In this document: piece by piece, positions 28,271-38,390 of the stretch
How positions within the stretch are numbered: position 1 is the stretch's first letter
Layout: every line of letters begins with the position of its first letter
Origin: Caballeronia concitans
Lineage (GTDB): Bacteria > Pseudomonadota > Gammaproteobacteria > Burkholderiales > Burkholderiaceae
DNA length: 64,000 bases
Reading direction: 5' to 3'
Assembly: GCF_001544615.1 (NCBI RefSeq)
Contig: NZ_FCNV02000001.1
Location: 1,178,001-1,242,000, forward strand
The notes under the pieces: model-generated
Told to the model about the DNA's origin: nothing
What the model saw: the letters and a program-made list of their open reading frames with translations, nothing else
Databases searched by the model: none
Position numbers and translations under genes: made by a program

Positions 28271-31200
28271 TCAGTCGGCCGCGCCCGCCGCCTGCGCGCC
28301 GCTCTTGCGACGCGCCCGCCGTGCTTCCGCACGCACGCGGAAGCGGTCCATGTACAGGTAAACCACAGGCGTTGTGTAGAGCGTGAGCATCTGGCTGACG
28401 ATCAGCCCGCCGACGATCGCAATGCCGAGCGGCGCGCGCATCTCCGAGCCTTCTCCCGTGCCGAACGCGAGCGGCAGCGCACCGAGGAGCGCGGCGGCGG
28501 TCGTCATCATGATCGGGCGGAAGCGCAACAGACACGCTTCCTCGATCGCATCGCGCGATGTCTTCGCGCCGTGCCGCGTCGCCTCGATGGCGAAGTCGAC
28601 CATCATGATCGCGTTCTTCTTCACGATGCCGATCAGCAGAATGACCGCGATCAGCGCGATGATGCTGAACTCCGTCTTGAACAGCAGCAGCGCGAGCAGC
28701 GCGCCGACGCCGGCTGAAGGCAGCGTCGAAAGAATCGTGATCGGGTGGATATAGCTCTCGTACAGAATGCCGAGCACGATATACACCGCCGCGAGCGCCG
28801 CCAGAATGAGGAGCGGCTGATTGTTCAGCGACTGCTGGAACGCCTGCGCCGTGCCCTGGAAGCTGCCGTGGATGGTCTGCGGCACGCCGATCTCGGCCAT
28901 CGTCTCGTAGATCGCGGCGGTGGCGTCCGAGAGCGATTTGCCCGGCGGCAGGTTGAACGAAATGGTCGACGCGACGAACTGGCTCTGGTGGTTCACCGAC
29001 AGCGGCGTGTTGCCCGGCCCGAACTTCGCGATGGCCGAGAGCGGCACCATCGTTTCCTTCGACGTGGACACCGCCGCGCCCGACGACGATCCCGACTTGC
29101 CGCTCGCCGCGATCGCGTTGGTGGCCGAGTTGCGCACCGATTCGAGCGCGAGCGCGGAGGCGGTGTCGGCTGCGCTCGTCGACGAACCGCCCGCGCCGGT
29201 CGATCCGGTGGCCGCGGTGGATGCGGTGCTCGTCGCGCTGGACGTGGTCGTCGAATTCGTCGATGCCGATCCGCTCGCCGTGCCGCCCGACGTGCTGATG
29301 TAAAGCTGCTTCAGCATCTCGGGGTCTTGCCAGTATTTCGGCGCGACTTCCATCACCACGTGATACTGCGACAGCGCGTTGTAGATGGTCGAAACCTGCC
29401 GCTGGCCGAACGCGTCGTAGAGCGTGTTGTCGATCTGCGCGGGCTTGATGTTCAGGCGTGCGGCGGTCGCGCGGTCGAACGTGACCATCGCCTCGAGCCC
29501 GCCTTGCTGCTGGTCGGAATTGACGTCGGTGAGTTCGGGGCGTTTCATCAGCGCGTCGGTGAGAAGCGGTCCCCATTTGTAAAGATCGGCTGTGGTGTCC
29601 GAGAGCATCGTGAACTGATACTGCGCGTTCGACTGCCGCCCGCCCACGCGAATGTCCTGCACCGCCTGAAGGAAGGTGCGCGCGCCGGCGACATCGGAGA
29701 GCGGCTTGCGCAGGCGATTGATCACCTGATCCGCCGAGACCTTGCGCTCCTTCTTCGGCTTGAGCGAGATGAACATGAAGCCGGAGTTGGTCGAACGGCC
29801 GCCTGTGAAGCCGGCGACGCTGTCGACCGCCGGATCGGCTTCGACGATGCGCATCATCTCCGAGAACTTCGTCTTCATCGCCTGGAACGACGTGCTCTGG
29901 TCCGCCTGAATCCCGCCGATGATGCGCCCCGTGTCCTGCTGCGGGAAAAAGCCCTTCGGCACGATCACGTAGAGATACCCGTTCAGCACGATGGTCGCGA
30001 TCAGCACGAGCAGAATGAGCAGCGGATGCCCGAGCGCCCAGCCGAGCGTGCGCGCATAGCCGCGCTGCAGGCGGTCGAACTGCCGTTCGAGCCAGCGCGC
30101 GACGCGTCCTTCCTCGCGCTTTTCATCCGATTCGGCGAGCAGGCGCGAGCACATCATCGGCGTGACGGTGAGCGACACCACGAGCGATACGCCGATGGCA
30201 AGCGAGAGCGTCAGCGCGAACTCGCGGAACAGCCGCCCGACGATGCCGCCCATCAGCAGGATCGGCAGGAACACGGCGACGAGCGACACGCTGATCGACA
30301 GCACCGTGAAGCCGACTTCGCGCGCGCCGACGATCGCGGCCCGCCTGCGCGGCACGCCGTTTTCGACGTGCCGCGAGATGTTCTCCAGCACGACGATCGC
30401 GTCGTCCACGACGAAGCCCGTCGCGATGGTCAGCGCCATCAGCGAGAGATTGTCGAGCGAGAAGCCGAGCAGATACATCGCCGCGAACGTGCCGATGATC
30501 GATATCGGCACGGCGACGCTCGGTATCAGCGTCGCGCGCCAGTTGCGCAGGAACAGGAATACGACCATCACCACGAGCGCGACCGCGATCACGAGCGTGA
30601 GTTCGGTGTCGTGCAGCGACGAGCGGATGGTGGTGGAGCGGTCGGCGGTCGGCGTGATCTGGACGTCGGCGGGAAGCGCGGCCTGCAGTTGCGGCAGCAT
30701 CGCCTTCACGCGGTCGATCGTCTCGATAATGTTCGCGCCCGGCTGGCGATACAGAATGACCAGCACGGCGCGCTTGTTGTTGATGAGGCCGAGGTTGCGC
30801 AGGTCCTCGACGGAATCGACGACTTCGCCGACGTCCGACAGCTTCACCGCCGATTTATTGCGGTACGCGACGACGAGATCCCTGTACTGCGACGCCTTGC
30901 TCGCCTGATCGTTGGTGTAGAGCTGGACGTGCGTGCCCTTGAATTCGATGGCGCCTTTCGGGCTGTTCGCGTTCGCCGACGCGAGCGCCGCGCGGACGTC
31001 TTCGAGGCCGATTCCGTAGTGAAACAGCGCGCCCGGTTCCAGCTCCACGCGCACCGCCGGATTCGCCGAGCCGCTCACGTCCACTTCGCCGACGCCCGGC
31101 ACCGTCGAAAGCGTCTGCTGCAGCACGGTCGCGGCGGAATCGTAGAGCGACCCGGCCGTGCGCGTGGGCGACGAAAGCGCGAGCACGAGAATCGGCGCGT

Positions 31201-31606
31201 CGGCGGGATTGACCTTGTGGTAGGTCGGGTTCTGGCGCAGCGATGTCGGCAGGTCGGCGCGCGCCGCGTTGATCGCGGCCTGCACGTCGCGCGCGGCGCC
31301 GTCGATGTCGCGGTTCAGGCCGAATTGCAGCGTGATGCGCGTGCTGCCGACGGAGCTCATCGAGGTCATTTCGCTCACGTCGGCGATGCTGCCGAGATGC
31401 CGTTCCAGCGGACTCGCGACGCTCGTCGCCACCGTCTCGGGGCTCGCGCCCGGCAGCGTCGCCTGCACGGAGATGGTCGGGAAATCGACCTGCGGCAGCG
31501 GCGCGACCGGCAGCTTCACGAACGCGAACATGCCGGCGAGCGCGATGCCGATGGCAAGCAGCGTCGTCGCGACGGGCCGGTCGATGAAAAGGCGCGACAG
31601 GTTCAT
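28271..31606 (-). CDS. mdtC: RND efflux transporter permease MdtC-like
   Basis: An 1111-aa inner-membrane RND permease that should form a heteromultimer with MdtB and export drugs with MdtA and an outer-membrane channel. It starts [17 protein letters not shown], the typical RND N-terminus. Membrane segment 4 has [12 protein letters not shown] with the proton-relay Asp pair. [16 protein letters not shown] is the porter-domain landmark. Residues about 770-850 are a Ser/Thr/Ala/Gly-rich insertion not expected in MdtC (about 1025 aa elsewhere), within the second porter half before [10 protein letters not shown]. The gene follows mdtB with 3 bp between. No outer-membrane channel gene is present nearby. 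Confidence 0.93.
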   Translation of the reverse strand: MNLSRLFIDRPVATTLLAIGIALAGMFAFVKLPVAPLPQVDFPTISVQATLPGASPETVATSVASPLERHLGSIADVSEMTSMSSVGSTRITLQFGLNRDIDGAARDVQAAINAARADLPTSLRQNPTYHKVNPADAPILVLALSSPTRTAGSLYDSAATVLQQTLSTVPGVGEVDVSGSANPAVRVELEPGALFHYGIGLEDVRAALASANANSPKGAIEFKGTHVQLYTNDQASKASQYRDLVVAYRNKSAVKLSDVGEVVDSVEDLRNLGLINNKRAVLVILYRQPGANIIETIDRVKAMLPQLQAALPADVQITPTADRSTTIRSSLHDTELTLVIAVALVVMVVFLFLRNWRATLIPSVAVPISIIGTFAAMYLLGFSLDNLSLMALTIATGFVVDDAIVVLENISRHVENGVPRRRAAIVGAREVGFTVLSISVSLVAVFLPILLMGGIVGRLFREFALTLSLAIGVSLVVSLTVTPMMCSRLLAESDEKREEGRVARWLERQFDRLQRGYARTLGWALGHPLLILLVLIATIVLNGYLYVIVPKGFFPQQDTGRIIGGIQADQSTSFQAMKTKFSEMMRIVEADPAVDSVAGFTGGRSTNSGFMFISLKPKKERKVSADQVINRLRKPLSDVAGARTFLQAVQDIRVGGRQSNAQYQFTMLSDTTADLYKWGPLLTDALMKRPELTDVNSDQQQGGLEAMVTFDRATAARLNIKPAQIDNTLYDAFGQRQVSTIYNALSQYHVVMEVAPKYWQDPEMLKQLYISTSGGTASGSASTNSTTTSSATSTASTAATGSTGAGGSSTSAADTASALALESVRNSATNAIAASGKSGSSSGAAVSTSKETMVPLSAIAKFGPGNTPLSVNHQSQFVASTISFNLPPGKSLSDATAAIYETMAEIGVPQTIHGSFQGTAQAFQQSLNNQPLLILAALAAVYIVLGILYESYIHPITILSTLPSAGVGALLALLLFKTEFSIIALIAVILLIGIVKKNAIMMVDFAIEATRHGAKTSRDAIEEACLLRFRPIMMTTAAALLGALPLAFGTGEGSEMRAPLGIAIVGGLIVSQMLTLYTTPVVYLYMDRFRVRAEARRARRKSGAQAAGAAD

Positions 31607-31609
31607 GGC

Positions 31610-34600
31610 TTACTCCACGTCGCTCGCGGGCCGGGCGTCGGGCAGGCCGCGCCCGAAGCGCGCGCGCAGCCGCTGCCCGAGCGAATCGAACGCGAGATAG
31701 ATCACGGGCGTCGTGAAGAGCGTCAGCAATTGCGAGACGATCAGGCCGCCGACGATCGCAATGCCGAGCGGATGCCGCAACTCGGAACCCGCGCCCCAGC
31801 CGAGCATCAGTGGCAGCGCGCCTAGGAGCGCGGCCATCGTCGTCATGAGAATGGGGCGGAAGCGCAGCAGACACGCCTGGAAGATCGCCTCGCGCGGCGG
31901 CTTGCCCTGCTCGCGCTCCGCTTCGAGGGCGAAGTCGATCATCATGATCGCGTTCTTCTTCACGATGCCGATCAGAAGCACGATGCCGATGATCCCGATG
32001 ATGTCGAGATCGTGCCCCGTGATCATCAGCGAGAGCAGCGCGCCGACGCCCGCGGAAGGCAGCGTCGAAAGAATGGTGATCGGGTGGATGAAGCTCTCGT
32101 ACAGCACGCCGAGCACGATATACATCGTGACGATGGCCGCCAGAATCAGAAACAGTTCGTTCGACAGCGACGCCTGGAACGCGAGCGCCGCGCCCTGATA
32201 GCGGATCTGGAACGAAGCGGGCAAGCCGATCTCGTTCTTCGCCTGTTCGATGGCCTTCACCGCCGCGCCGAGCGATGCGCCCTTGGCGAGGTTGAACGAA
32301 ACGGTGGTCGCGGGAAACTGGCCGAGGTGCGTGACGAGTAGAGGCGCGGCGCGCTCGTGGAACTTGGCGATGGCCGAGAGCGGCACCTGCCCGTTCGTCG
32401 CGGTGGAGGAGGGCAGATAGATGCCGTTGAGCGTCTCGCTGTAGTGCGCGTCGCTCGGTTCAGCTTCGAGGATCACGCGATACTGGTTCGACTGCGTGAA
32501 GATGGTCGAGATGATGCGCTGGCCGAACGCGTCGTAGAGCGCGTTGTCGACCGTGGCCGGTGTGATGCCGAAGCGCGCGGCCGTCGCGCGGTCGATTTCC
32601 ACGTACACCGACTGGCCGTTCTGCTGAAGGTCCGTGGCGACGTCCGTGAGGATCGACGTGTGCTGCAGCTTCTCGACGAGCTTCGGCACCCATTCCGCGA
32701 ACTCGGCGGCGTTCGGGTCCGTGAGCATGAACTGGTATTGCGTCGGGCTGACGGTGGAGTCGATCGTCAGGTCCTGAACCGGCTGCATATACAGCTTGAT
32801 GCCGGGAATGTCCGCGACTTCGTCCTGAATGTTGCGGATGATTTCGCTCGACGTGTTGCTGCGGTCGTCGCGCGGCTTCAGGTCGATGAGCATGCGCCCG
32901 CTATTGAGCGTGATGTTCGTTCCATCGACGCCGATGAACGACGTGAGACTCTCCACGTCCGGGTTCTGCAGAATCTGCTTCGCGAGCGCCTGCTGCTGTT
33001 CCGCGACCGCCTGATACGACGCCGCCTGCGGCGCCTGCGTGATCGCCTGAATGACGCCCGTGTCCTGCGTCGGGAAAAAGCCCTTCGGAATGAACACGTA
33101 GAGCACGGCGGTCAGCGCGAGCGTGAGCACGGCGACGACGAGCGTCGCGCGCTGCCGTTCGAGCACCCATTCCAGCGCGACCGCGTAACGGCCGATCACG
33201 TAATCGATGAACCGGTGAGCCCGCGCTTCGAAGCGCTTGCTGTCGCGCGGCGGCGTGTGGCGCAGGAGCTTCGCGCACATCATCGGCACGAGCGTGAGCG
33301 AGACGATCGCCGAAATGACGATGGTCACTGCGAGCGTGATCGCGAATTCATGGAACAGCCGGCCGACGACATCGCCCATGAAAAGCAGCGGAATGAGCAC
33401 GGCGATGAGCGAGACCGTCAGCGAGATGATGGTGAAGCCGATCTGCCGGCTGCCTTTCAGCGCGGCTTCGAGCGGCGGATCGCCTTCTTCGACGTAACGC
33501 GCGATGTTCTCGATCATCACGATGGCGTCGTCGACCACGAAGCCGGTCGCGATGGTCAGCGCCATCAGCGAGAGGTTGTCGAGCGAGAAGCCGCACAGGT
33601 ACATGACCGCGAGCGTGCCGACGAGCGAGAGCGGCACCGAAAGGCTCGGGATGATGGTTGCGTAGACGTTGGCGAGGAACAGATAGATGACCATCACGAC
33701 CAGCACGACGGACAACGCCAGTTCGAACTGCACGTCGCGCACGGACGCGCGGATGGTCGTGGTGCGGTCCGTGACGACGCGCACGTCGAGTGCCGCCGGC
33801 AACGACTGCTGCAACTGCGGCAGCAGCTTCTTGATGCCATCGACCACCTGAATGACGTTCGCGCCCGGCTGGCGCTGCACGTTCAGGATGATCGCGGGCG
33901 TGGAATCGACCCACGCGCCGAGCTTCGTGTTCTCCGGCCCCTGCACGATGCTCGCCACATCCGTCAGCATCACTGGCCGGCCGTTGCGGTACGCGACCAC
34001 CGCGCTCTTGTACGCGTTGGCATCGGTGAGCTGGTCGTTCGCGTTGATGGTGTACGCGCGCGTCGGGCCGTCGAAGTTGCCCTTCGGCGTGTTGACGTTG
34101 AGATTGGAGATGGTCGTGCGTAGATCGTCGATATTGAGTCCGTACGACGCCAGCGCGCGCGTGTTCGCCTGGATGCGCACCGCCGGGCGATTGCCGCCGC
34201 TGATCGACACGAGACCCACGCCCGCCACTTGCGAAATCTTCTGGGCGAGGCGCGTATCGGCGAGATCCTGCACTTGCGTGAGCGGCAGCGTCTTCGAGCT
34301 GATCGCGAGCGTGATGATCGGCGCGTCGGCGGGATTCACCTTCGCGTAGATCGGCGGCGCGGGCAGGTCGGACGGCAGCAGGTTGCCCGCCGCGTTGATC
34401 GCGGCCTGCACTTCCTGCTCGGCGATATCGAGCGGCAAATCGAGACTGAACTGCAGCGTGATGACCGATGCCCCCGCCGAACTCTGCGACGACATCTGGT
34501 TGAGGCTCGCCATCTGCCCGAACTGCTTTTCGAGCGGCGCGGTGACGCTGGAAGTCATCACGTCGGGCGACGCGCCGGGGTAGAACGTCTGGACCTGGAT

Positions 34601-34732
34601 GGTCGGATAGTCGACGGCGGGCAGCGCGGACAGCGGCAGAAAGCGCAGCGCGACGAGGCCGACCAGCATGATCGCCGCCATCAGGAGCGCCGTGCCGACC
34701 GGGCGCAGAATAAAAATGCGGGAGGGATTCAT
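31610..34732 (-). CDS. mdtB: RND efflux transporter permease MdtB-like
   Basis: A 1040-aa RND permease paired with MdtC. The N-terminus [18 protein letters not shown] is the MdtB form. [19 protein letters not shown] is the first porter landmark, and [19 protein letters not shown] carries the Asp pair of the proton relay. Twelve membrane segments and two large periplasmic loops are clear from the hydrophobic pattern. The length is normal for the family, with no extra insertion. It lies 15 bp after mdtA and 3 bp before mdtC, so all three are one operon. In E. coli MdtABC exports bile salts and novobiocin; the substrates here are unknown. Confidence 0.95.
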   Translation of the reverse strand: MNPSRIFILRPVGTALLMAAIMLVGLVALRFLPLSALPAVDYPTIQVQTFYPGASPDVMTSSVTAPLEKQFGQMASLNQMSSQSSAGASVITLQFSLDLPLDIAEQEVQAAINAAGNLLPSDLPAPPIYAKVNPADAPIITLAISSKTLPLTQVQDLADTRLAQKISQVAGVGLVSISGGNRPAVRIQANTRALASYGLNIDDLRTTISNLNVNTPKGNFDGPTRAYTINANDQLTDANAYKSAVVAYRNGRPVMLTDVASIVQGPENTKLGAWVDSTPAIILNVQRQPGANVIQVVDGIKKLLPQLQQSLPAALDVRVVTDRTTTIRASVRDVQFELALSVVLVVMVIYLFLANVYATIIPSLSVPLSLVGTLAVMYLCGFSLDNLSLMALTIATGFVVDDAIVMIENIARYVEEGDPPLEAALKGSRQIGFTIISLTVSLIAVLIPLLFMGDVVGRLFHEFAITLAVTIVISAIVSLTLVPMMCAKLLRHTPPRDSKRFEARAHRFIDYVIGRYAVALEWVLERQRATLVVAVLTLALTAVLYVFIPKGFFPTQDTGVIQAITQAPQAASYQAVAEQQQALAKQILQNPDVESLTSFIGVDGTNITLNSGRMLIDLKPRDDRSNTSSEIIRNIQDEVADIPGIKLYMQPVQDLTIDSTVSPTQYQFMLTDPNAAEFAEWVPKLVEKLQHTSILTDVATDLQQNGQSVYVEIDRATAARFGITPATVDNALYDAFGQRIISTIFTQSNQYRVILEAEPSDAHYSETLNGIYLPSSTATNGQVPLSAIAKFHERAAPLLVTHLGQFPATTVSFNLAKGASLGAAVKAIEQAKNEIGLPASFQIRYQGAALAFQASLSNELFLILAAIVTMYIVLGVLYESFIHPITILSTLPSAGVGALLSLMITGHDLDIIGIIGIVLLIGIVKKNAIMMIDFALEAEREQGKPPREAIFQACLLRFRPILMTTMAALLGALPLMLGWGAGSELRHPLGIAIVGGLIVSQLLTLFTTPVIYLAFDSLGQRLRARFGRGLPDARPASDVE

Positions 34733-34747
34733 GCGTTGGCCTGACGA

Positions 34748-36106
34748 TTACTGCGGCTGCTGCTGATGCCGATGATGACGTGCGCCCGACGCTGCCGTTG
34801 CCGGCGCGGCGGCGGAAGCGGCGGAAGCGCCCGACGCACCGGAAGCACTCTTGGGCTTGTCGGCCGGAATGGTGATCTTCGCGCCTTCCTTCAGGCGATC
34901 CGACCCGTCGATCACGACGCGCTCGCCCACTTGCAGCCCGGACTTGATGCTGGTGCGCTCGCCATCGACAGGACCGGTCTTCACGTTGCGCACGGTCACG
35001 GTGTTGTCCGGCTTCACGACATACACGAACGCGCCCGACGACCCGTTCAGCACGGCGGAAGTCGGCACGATGGTCGCGTTCTTGATGACATCGACGAGCA
35101 GCTTCGTGTTCACGAACTGGTTCGGAAACAGCATGCCTTCCTTGTTCTGGAAGGTGGCGCGCAGCTTGACGGTGCCGGTGGTGGTGTCGATCTGGTTATC
35201 GACCGTTTCCAGATAGCCGGCTTCGATCGCGGTGGTGTTCGCGCGGTCGTACGCAGTCACGGACATCTTCGAGCCCGTGTGCAGCGGCTTGAGAATGGCC
35301 GCGAGGTTGTCTTCGGACGTGGTGAAGATCACGCTGATCGGCTGCAACTGCGTGATGACGACGACGCCGTTCGTGTCGCCCGTGGTCACGTAGTTGCCCG
35401 GATCGACCTGCCGCAGTCCCACGCGGCCCGACACCGGCGCGGTAATGCGCGCGTAGGTCAGATCGAGCTTGTAGGTATCGACGTTTGCCTGATCAGACTT
35501 CACTGCGCCTTCGTATTGCTTGACGAGCGATGCCTGCGTGTCCACCTGCTGCTTCGCGATGGAGTCCTGCGAAAGCAGCGTCTGATAGCGCTGCAAATCC
35601 AGACGCGCGGTTTGCAGCAGCGCCTGATCGCGCGCGAGCGTGCCTTCGGCGTTGCGCAGCGAAATTTCGTACGGACGCGGGTCGATCTGCGCGAGGAGAT
35701 CGCCTTTCTTGACCATCTGGCCTTCGGTGAACGCGACGTTCATCAAGGTGCCGTTCAACTGCGTCTTCACCGTGACGTTCGCGAGCGGCGTGACCGTGCC
35801 GAGCGAATTGATGACCACGGGCATTTCGCCTTGCGCGACGGTGGCGACATGAACCGGCTGCGGCTGATTCATCGGGTTCGCGCCGCGGCGTCCGCCCTGA
35901 CGCGCTTCCTGCGGCTGGCCCGGCGTGCCGTCGCGATTCCACGGATGCCACCACGCCACCGCTCCCGCGACGATCAGCACCGCGACCACGAGCGGCACGA
36001 GCCGGCGACGGCGCGGCGGCGTGACGGCGGTGACGGGCGGGGCGGGATCGGCGGGACGCGTGGGTTGCTGGCGTGACTGCGCGGGAGTGGTCTTTTGATC
36101 GTCCAT
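34748..36106 (-). CDS. mdtA: RND efflux periplasmic adaptor MdtA-like
   Basis: A 452-aa membrane-fusion protein linking the MdtBC pump to an outer-membrane channel. A basic, Pro-rich cytoplasmic start is followed by one membrane anchor (VPLVVAVLIVAGAVAWW) near residue 45. The lipoyl half-motifs are VTVKTQLNGTLMNVAFTEGQMVKKGDLLAQIDPRPYE and the mirror ARITAPVSGRVGLRQVDPGNYV, with an alpha-hairpin between. The tail is Ala/Ser-rich and ends in a His/Gln-rich ARHHRHQQQPQ run. ATG at 36106 (MDDQKTT) places the anchor correctly; the frame is open upstream. First gene of the mdtABC operon, downstream of the IclR-family gene. Confidence 0.93.
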   Translation of the reverse strand: MDDQKTTPAQSRQQPTRPADPAPPVTAVTPPRRRRLVPLVVAVLIVAGAVAWWHPWNRDGTPGQPQEARQGGRRGANPMNQPQPVHVATVAQGEMPVVINSLGTVTPLANVTVKTQLNGTLMNVAFTEGQMVKKGDLLAQIDPRPYEISLRNAEGTLARDQALLQTARLDLQRYQTLLSQDSIAKQQVDTQASLVKQYEGAVKSDQANVDTYKLDLTYARITAPVSGRVGLRQVDPGNYVTTGDTNGVVVITQLQPISVIFTTSEDNLAAILKPLHTGSKMSVTAYDRANTTAIEAGYLETVDNQIDTTTGTVKLRATFQNKEGMLFPNQFVNTKLLVDVIKNATIVPTSAVLNGSSGAFVYVVKPDNTVTVRNVKTGPVDGERTSIKSGLQVGERVVIDGSDRLKEGAKITIPADKPKSASGASGASAASAAAPATAASGARHHRHQQQPQ

Positions 36107-36442
36107 CGTTCGGTGGCTGGGTGTTTCCAAGTCTGTCGTGCGGGGCGCGGATGGGCGGCATCTCGCGATGCGGTCGGGGCGGGGGCCGGGAATGTTGCGG
36201 CGGGAGAAGCCCGCCGGTTCGAGGAAACCGATATGCGGCAAGCGTTCGCCAGCGTTCCCGCGCGGCCCCGGTGCGCGCGAAGCATGATGCTACGTCCCGC
36301 GCCGATGCCCGTCCACACGGCATTCTTTCTGTTGATTACGGCTGTTACATGAAGCCTTCGATCCGGCTTTCGATGTCCACCGATCTCTCGCCGGCGATGA
36401 CTTCGCGCAGCAGCGCGGGCCATCGACACCAGGCGCGACAGT
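36107..36442. other. Intergenic stretch between the IclR gene and mdtA
   Basis: 336 bp with no supported gene. It presumably holds the mdtABC promoter on the minus strand. Short open frames on both strands look random. No clear -10/-35 pair or hairpin was found. Confidence 0.45.
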
Positions 36443-37285
36443 TTACTTAATCTCGCGCAGGGGCGTCTTGTTGCCCGCCGTGCCGCCGATTTCGCGCGCG
36501 ATATAGTCGACGCATTCGAGCAGCGCCGGAGCGATGGTCCCGACAAGCGTTTCGTGGGGGCATTGATGCGCGGCGCCGCCGCAGTTGACCGAATAATGCT
36601 CTTCCGACGGACCGACGAAGCCCGCCGCCACCGCATTCAGCCCGAGATGCCATTCGCCGAGCGAGGTCGCGAAGCCGTAGCGGCGCGCATCTTCGAGACC
36701 GCGCTGCAGGCCGCCGGCGATCGCCGGCCAGTCGTCGCCCGATGCGGTCTGCAGGCTTCCGATCAGCGCCAGCCTGTCGGCATCGGGCAGCACCGAAAGG
36801 TACGCGCGTCCGACCGCCGTTCGGCTAAGATCCATCCTTCCGCCGACTTCGAGCCGCGAAACGAGCACGGCCGAGCGCGGCCGGATTGCGTCGATGACGA
36901 CCATTTCCAGCCGGTCTCGCACGGCGAGATGGACGCTCAGGCCGGTGCGTTCCGCCAGCGCGATCAGAAACGGCCGCGCCCGCGCGCGGATGTCGAAATT
37001 GCGCAGGAAGCCGTTGCTCAGTTCGAGCACGGAGGCGGTGAGCACGAAGCGCTCGCTGTCGGGCAGACGAAGCAGCAATCCGGCGCCGACGAGCGTCGCC
37101 GTGATGCGCGAGACGGTCGGCTTCGGAATGCCGGTCCAGTCGGTCAGTTCGCGATTGCTGACAGGCGCGTCCGCCGCAGCGATCCGGCGCAATACGTCGA
37201 GTCCGCGTGCGAGCGCGGTGACTTCATCGCTATCTTTCTCTCTCGTCTTGTCCCGGTTCGGCGACCGGCTGCTCATCGTATGCAT
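36443..37285 (-). CDS. IclR-family transcriptional regulator
   Basis: A 280-aa regulator. The N-terminal winged helix has ALARGLDVLRRIAAADAPVSNRELTDWTGIPKPTVSRITATL. The effector-binding GAF-like domain follows from about residue 110, with LSVHLAVRDRLEMVVIDAI and the near-invariant AVGRAYLSVL stretch. ATG at 37285 (MHTMSS) is used; a second in-frame ATG lies three codons later, and neither has a strong ribosome site. It lies upstream of mdtABC on the same strand, 336 bp away. A KdgR-like palindrome 11 bp upstream of the ATG suggests autoregulation. The ligand is unknown. Control of mdtABC is only suggested by position. Confidence 0.87.
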   Translation of the reverse strand: MHTMSSRSPNRDKTREKDSDEVTALARGLDVLRRIAAADAPVSNRELTDWTGIPKPTVSRITATLVGAGLLLRLPDSERFVLTASVLELSNGFLRNFDIRARARPFLIALAERTGLSVHLAVRDRLEMVVIDAIRPRSAVLVSRLEVGGRMDLSRTAVGRAYLSVLPDADRLALIGSLQTASGDDWPAIAGGLQRGLEDARRYGFATSLGEWHLGLNAVAAGFVGPSEEHYSVNCGGAAHQCPHETLVGTIAPALLECVDYIAREIGGTAGNKTPLREIK

Positions 37286-37295
37286 TGGTATTTGT

Positions 37296-37308
37296 GAAAC
37301 ATCGTTTC
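37296..37308 (-). promoter_or_regulatory. Candidate IclR-family operator (GAAAC-N3-GTTTC)
   Basis: GAAACATCGTTTC is a 5-bp palindrome with a 3-nt spacer, 11 bp before the IclR-family start codon. It resembles the GAAAC-N3-GTTTC core of KdgR (IclR-family) boxes as I recall them. Autoregulation is inferred. Confidence 0.45.
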
Positions 37309-37328
37309 GGATGCGAGTTTCGTGGACG

Positions 37329-37357
37329 ACTATGACGACGCCGCTGCAAGTTTGCAA
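37329..37357 (-). promoter_or_regulatory. Candidate promoter of the IclR-family gene
   Basis: On the minus strand TTGCAA (37352-37357) and CATAGT (37329-37334) are 17 bp apart. Three TGCAAG copies (37345, 37353, 37362) surround the -35 box at 8-9 bp steps and may bind a regulator. Confidence 0.35.
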
Positions 37358-37460
37358 GCCATGCAAGCCCAGATCATAAGTGGTACGGCGTATGTAACTT
37401 TTTGATGATACGTCGCCGCAACACACCCTTCGGGCAGATGCCCGGACGCAGAAATTTTGC

Positions 37461-37489
37461 TTGACTTGAGCAGTGATCCCGTAAAAAAT
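37461..37489 (+). promoter_or_regulatory. Candidate sigma-70 promoter of the small RNA
   Basis: TTGACT at 37461-37466 and AAAAAT at 37484-37489 are spaced by 17 bp. An inverted repeat CGGGCA-GA-TGCCCG (37431-37444) lies 16 bp upstream of the -35 box and could be an operator. RNA would start near 37496. Confidence 0.5.
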
Positions 37490-37495
37490 GGAACC

Positions 37496-37632
37496 CGATT
37501 TCGAAACCGGCCGGCGATGTGCGCGAGCGCTTTCCGCCCCCGAAACTCGGATACAGGCTCTCAGGTTCTAGCACGGCCCTCGGAATGGCTAGAACTTTTA
37601 AGGCGCTACGGAAACGTAGCGCCTTTTTTTTT
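37496..37632 (+). ncRNA. Candidate intergenic small RNA (about 137 nt)
   Basis: No coding frame with a ribosome site is seen, but the stretch has a sigma-70-like promoter, a stem-loop AGGTTCTAGC / GCTAGAACTT (37563-37572 with 37588-37597, one G-U pair) and a terminator with nine T residues. The long 3' U tail and structured 3' half fit an Hfq-binding trans-acting RNA. No plus-strand gene follows for over 800 bp, so a leader or attenuator role is unlikely. I do not recognise the family; the 5' end is estimated from the promoter. It is divergent from the IclR-family gene. Confidence 0.55.
37602..37632 (+). terminator. Strong intrinsic terminator of the small RNA
   Basis: A perfect 9-bp stem GGCGCTACG / CGTAGCGCC closed by a GAAA tetraloop and followed by nine T residues on the plus strand. 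This is the strongest terminator in the window, yet no protein gene precedes it on this strand. Confidence 0.9.
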
Positions 37633-37747
37633 CGCCGACGATTTTTGGTCGATCGGCTCCGACGTGGCCCTGAATATACGCTGAAAGCGCGCAAAGCGCT
37701 TAATTTATAAGCACTGGAACGAGGGGCTGCGGAGGCGAAGTAGGCGG

Positions 37748-37780
37748 CAGATCGGGCGCAAATCGGGCGGCAAATCGGGC
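37748..37780. repeat. Three phased copies of CARATCGGGC
   Basis: CAGATCGGGC (37748), CAAATCGGGC (37759) and CAAATCGGGC (37771) follow one another at 11- and 12-bp steps in the gap downstream of the small RNA. The role is unknown. Confidence 0.7.
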
Positions 37781-37862
37781 GGCGACGGATGCGGCGCGGG
37801 CGGAGCAGTGCGTGACCGCGTGCCGGTCGCAACGCCCGTTCGGAGCCAGCGGAAACTTCGAT

Positions 37863-38171
37863 TCAGTGAAGCGCGTTGAACACGCGACGCTGCCTCAAGA
37901 GCAGCCTGCCGCGCACGAGCCAGTACACGCTCGCTGCGAGCAGCACGATGGCAATGGCGAACGGGAGGAGCGGATTGATCCGTTCGGGTGCGGGTTGACT
38001 CGTTGCCACCAGCAATGCCGCGAAAAAAGCGCCGGCGGCTTGGCAATAGGACCGCTTGGCGAGGATCCGCCGCATGCGATGCGTGGCAAAGCGGGACACG
38101 GGAGCGCGCGTAAACGGTTCGAACAGCATCAGCCCTGCGACGAGGGCGACGGCGATATTCATGTAAAGCAT
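37863..38171 (-). CDS. Small membrane protein, unknown function
   Basis: A predicted 102-aa inner-membrane protein with two hydrophobic segments (IAVALVAGLMLFEPF and PFAIAIVLLAASVYWLV) and a third weaker one (AAGAFFAALLVA), with a basic C-terminus. I do not recognise the family. ATG at 38171 is used; a second ATG three codons later is possible. The frame is open further to a TTG at 38234 that has AGGAG 11 nt upstream, but those codons lack the usual G/C third-position bias. It stands alone, flanked by phased repeats on both sides. No clear terminator follows, although AAGCGC/GCGCTT at 37685-37701 might act as one. Confidence 0.5.
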   Translation of the reverse strand: MLYMNIAVALVAGLMLFEPFTRAPVSRFATHRMRRILAKRSYCQAAGAFFAALLVATSQPAPERINPLLPFAIAIVLLAASVYWLVRGRLLLRQRRVFNALH

Positions 38172-38390
38172 GGCAGGACTTCGGTAGGAGGGCGGAAACT
38201 GCCGGCGAATATATGCCGAGGCGGGATCGCTCAAAACCAGAAGTCTCCTAAATATAGAGGAAAGACTCTACTGCGCCGCGCTTTCGCTGGCGTTTTTCAC
38301 CTAGGCGCAGTTCGCTTTCGATGCAAGCTTCGCCGGTGAACGATTGCGGACAGCGTATGATGAGCGCGCATTTCGAGCTGGACGGCGCGC

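Noticed and set aside
28745-31825. 1026-codon plus-strand open frame across mdtC
   Set aside because: Antisense shadow of mdtC with Arg/Gln/His-rich composition and no recognisable domain.
36073-36450. Plus-strand open frame in the gap between the IclR gene and mdtA
   Set aside because: No ribosome site, no hydrophobic or domain pattern, and it overlaps the mdtA start.
37374-37832. Minus-strand 152-codon frame across the small RNA region
   Set aside because: Its residues read as Arg/Ser/Pro-rich noise across the repeats; the small RNA terminator lies inside it on the other strand.
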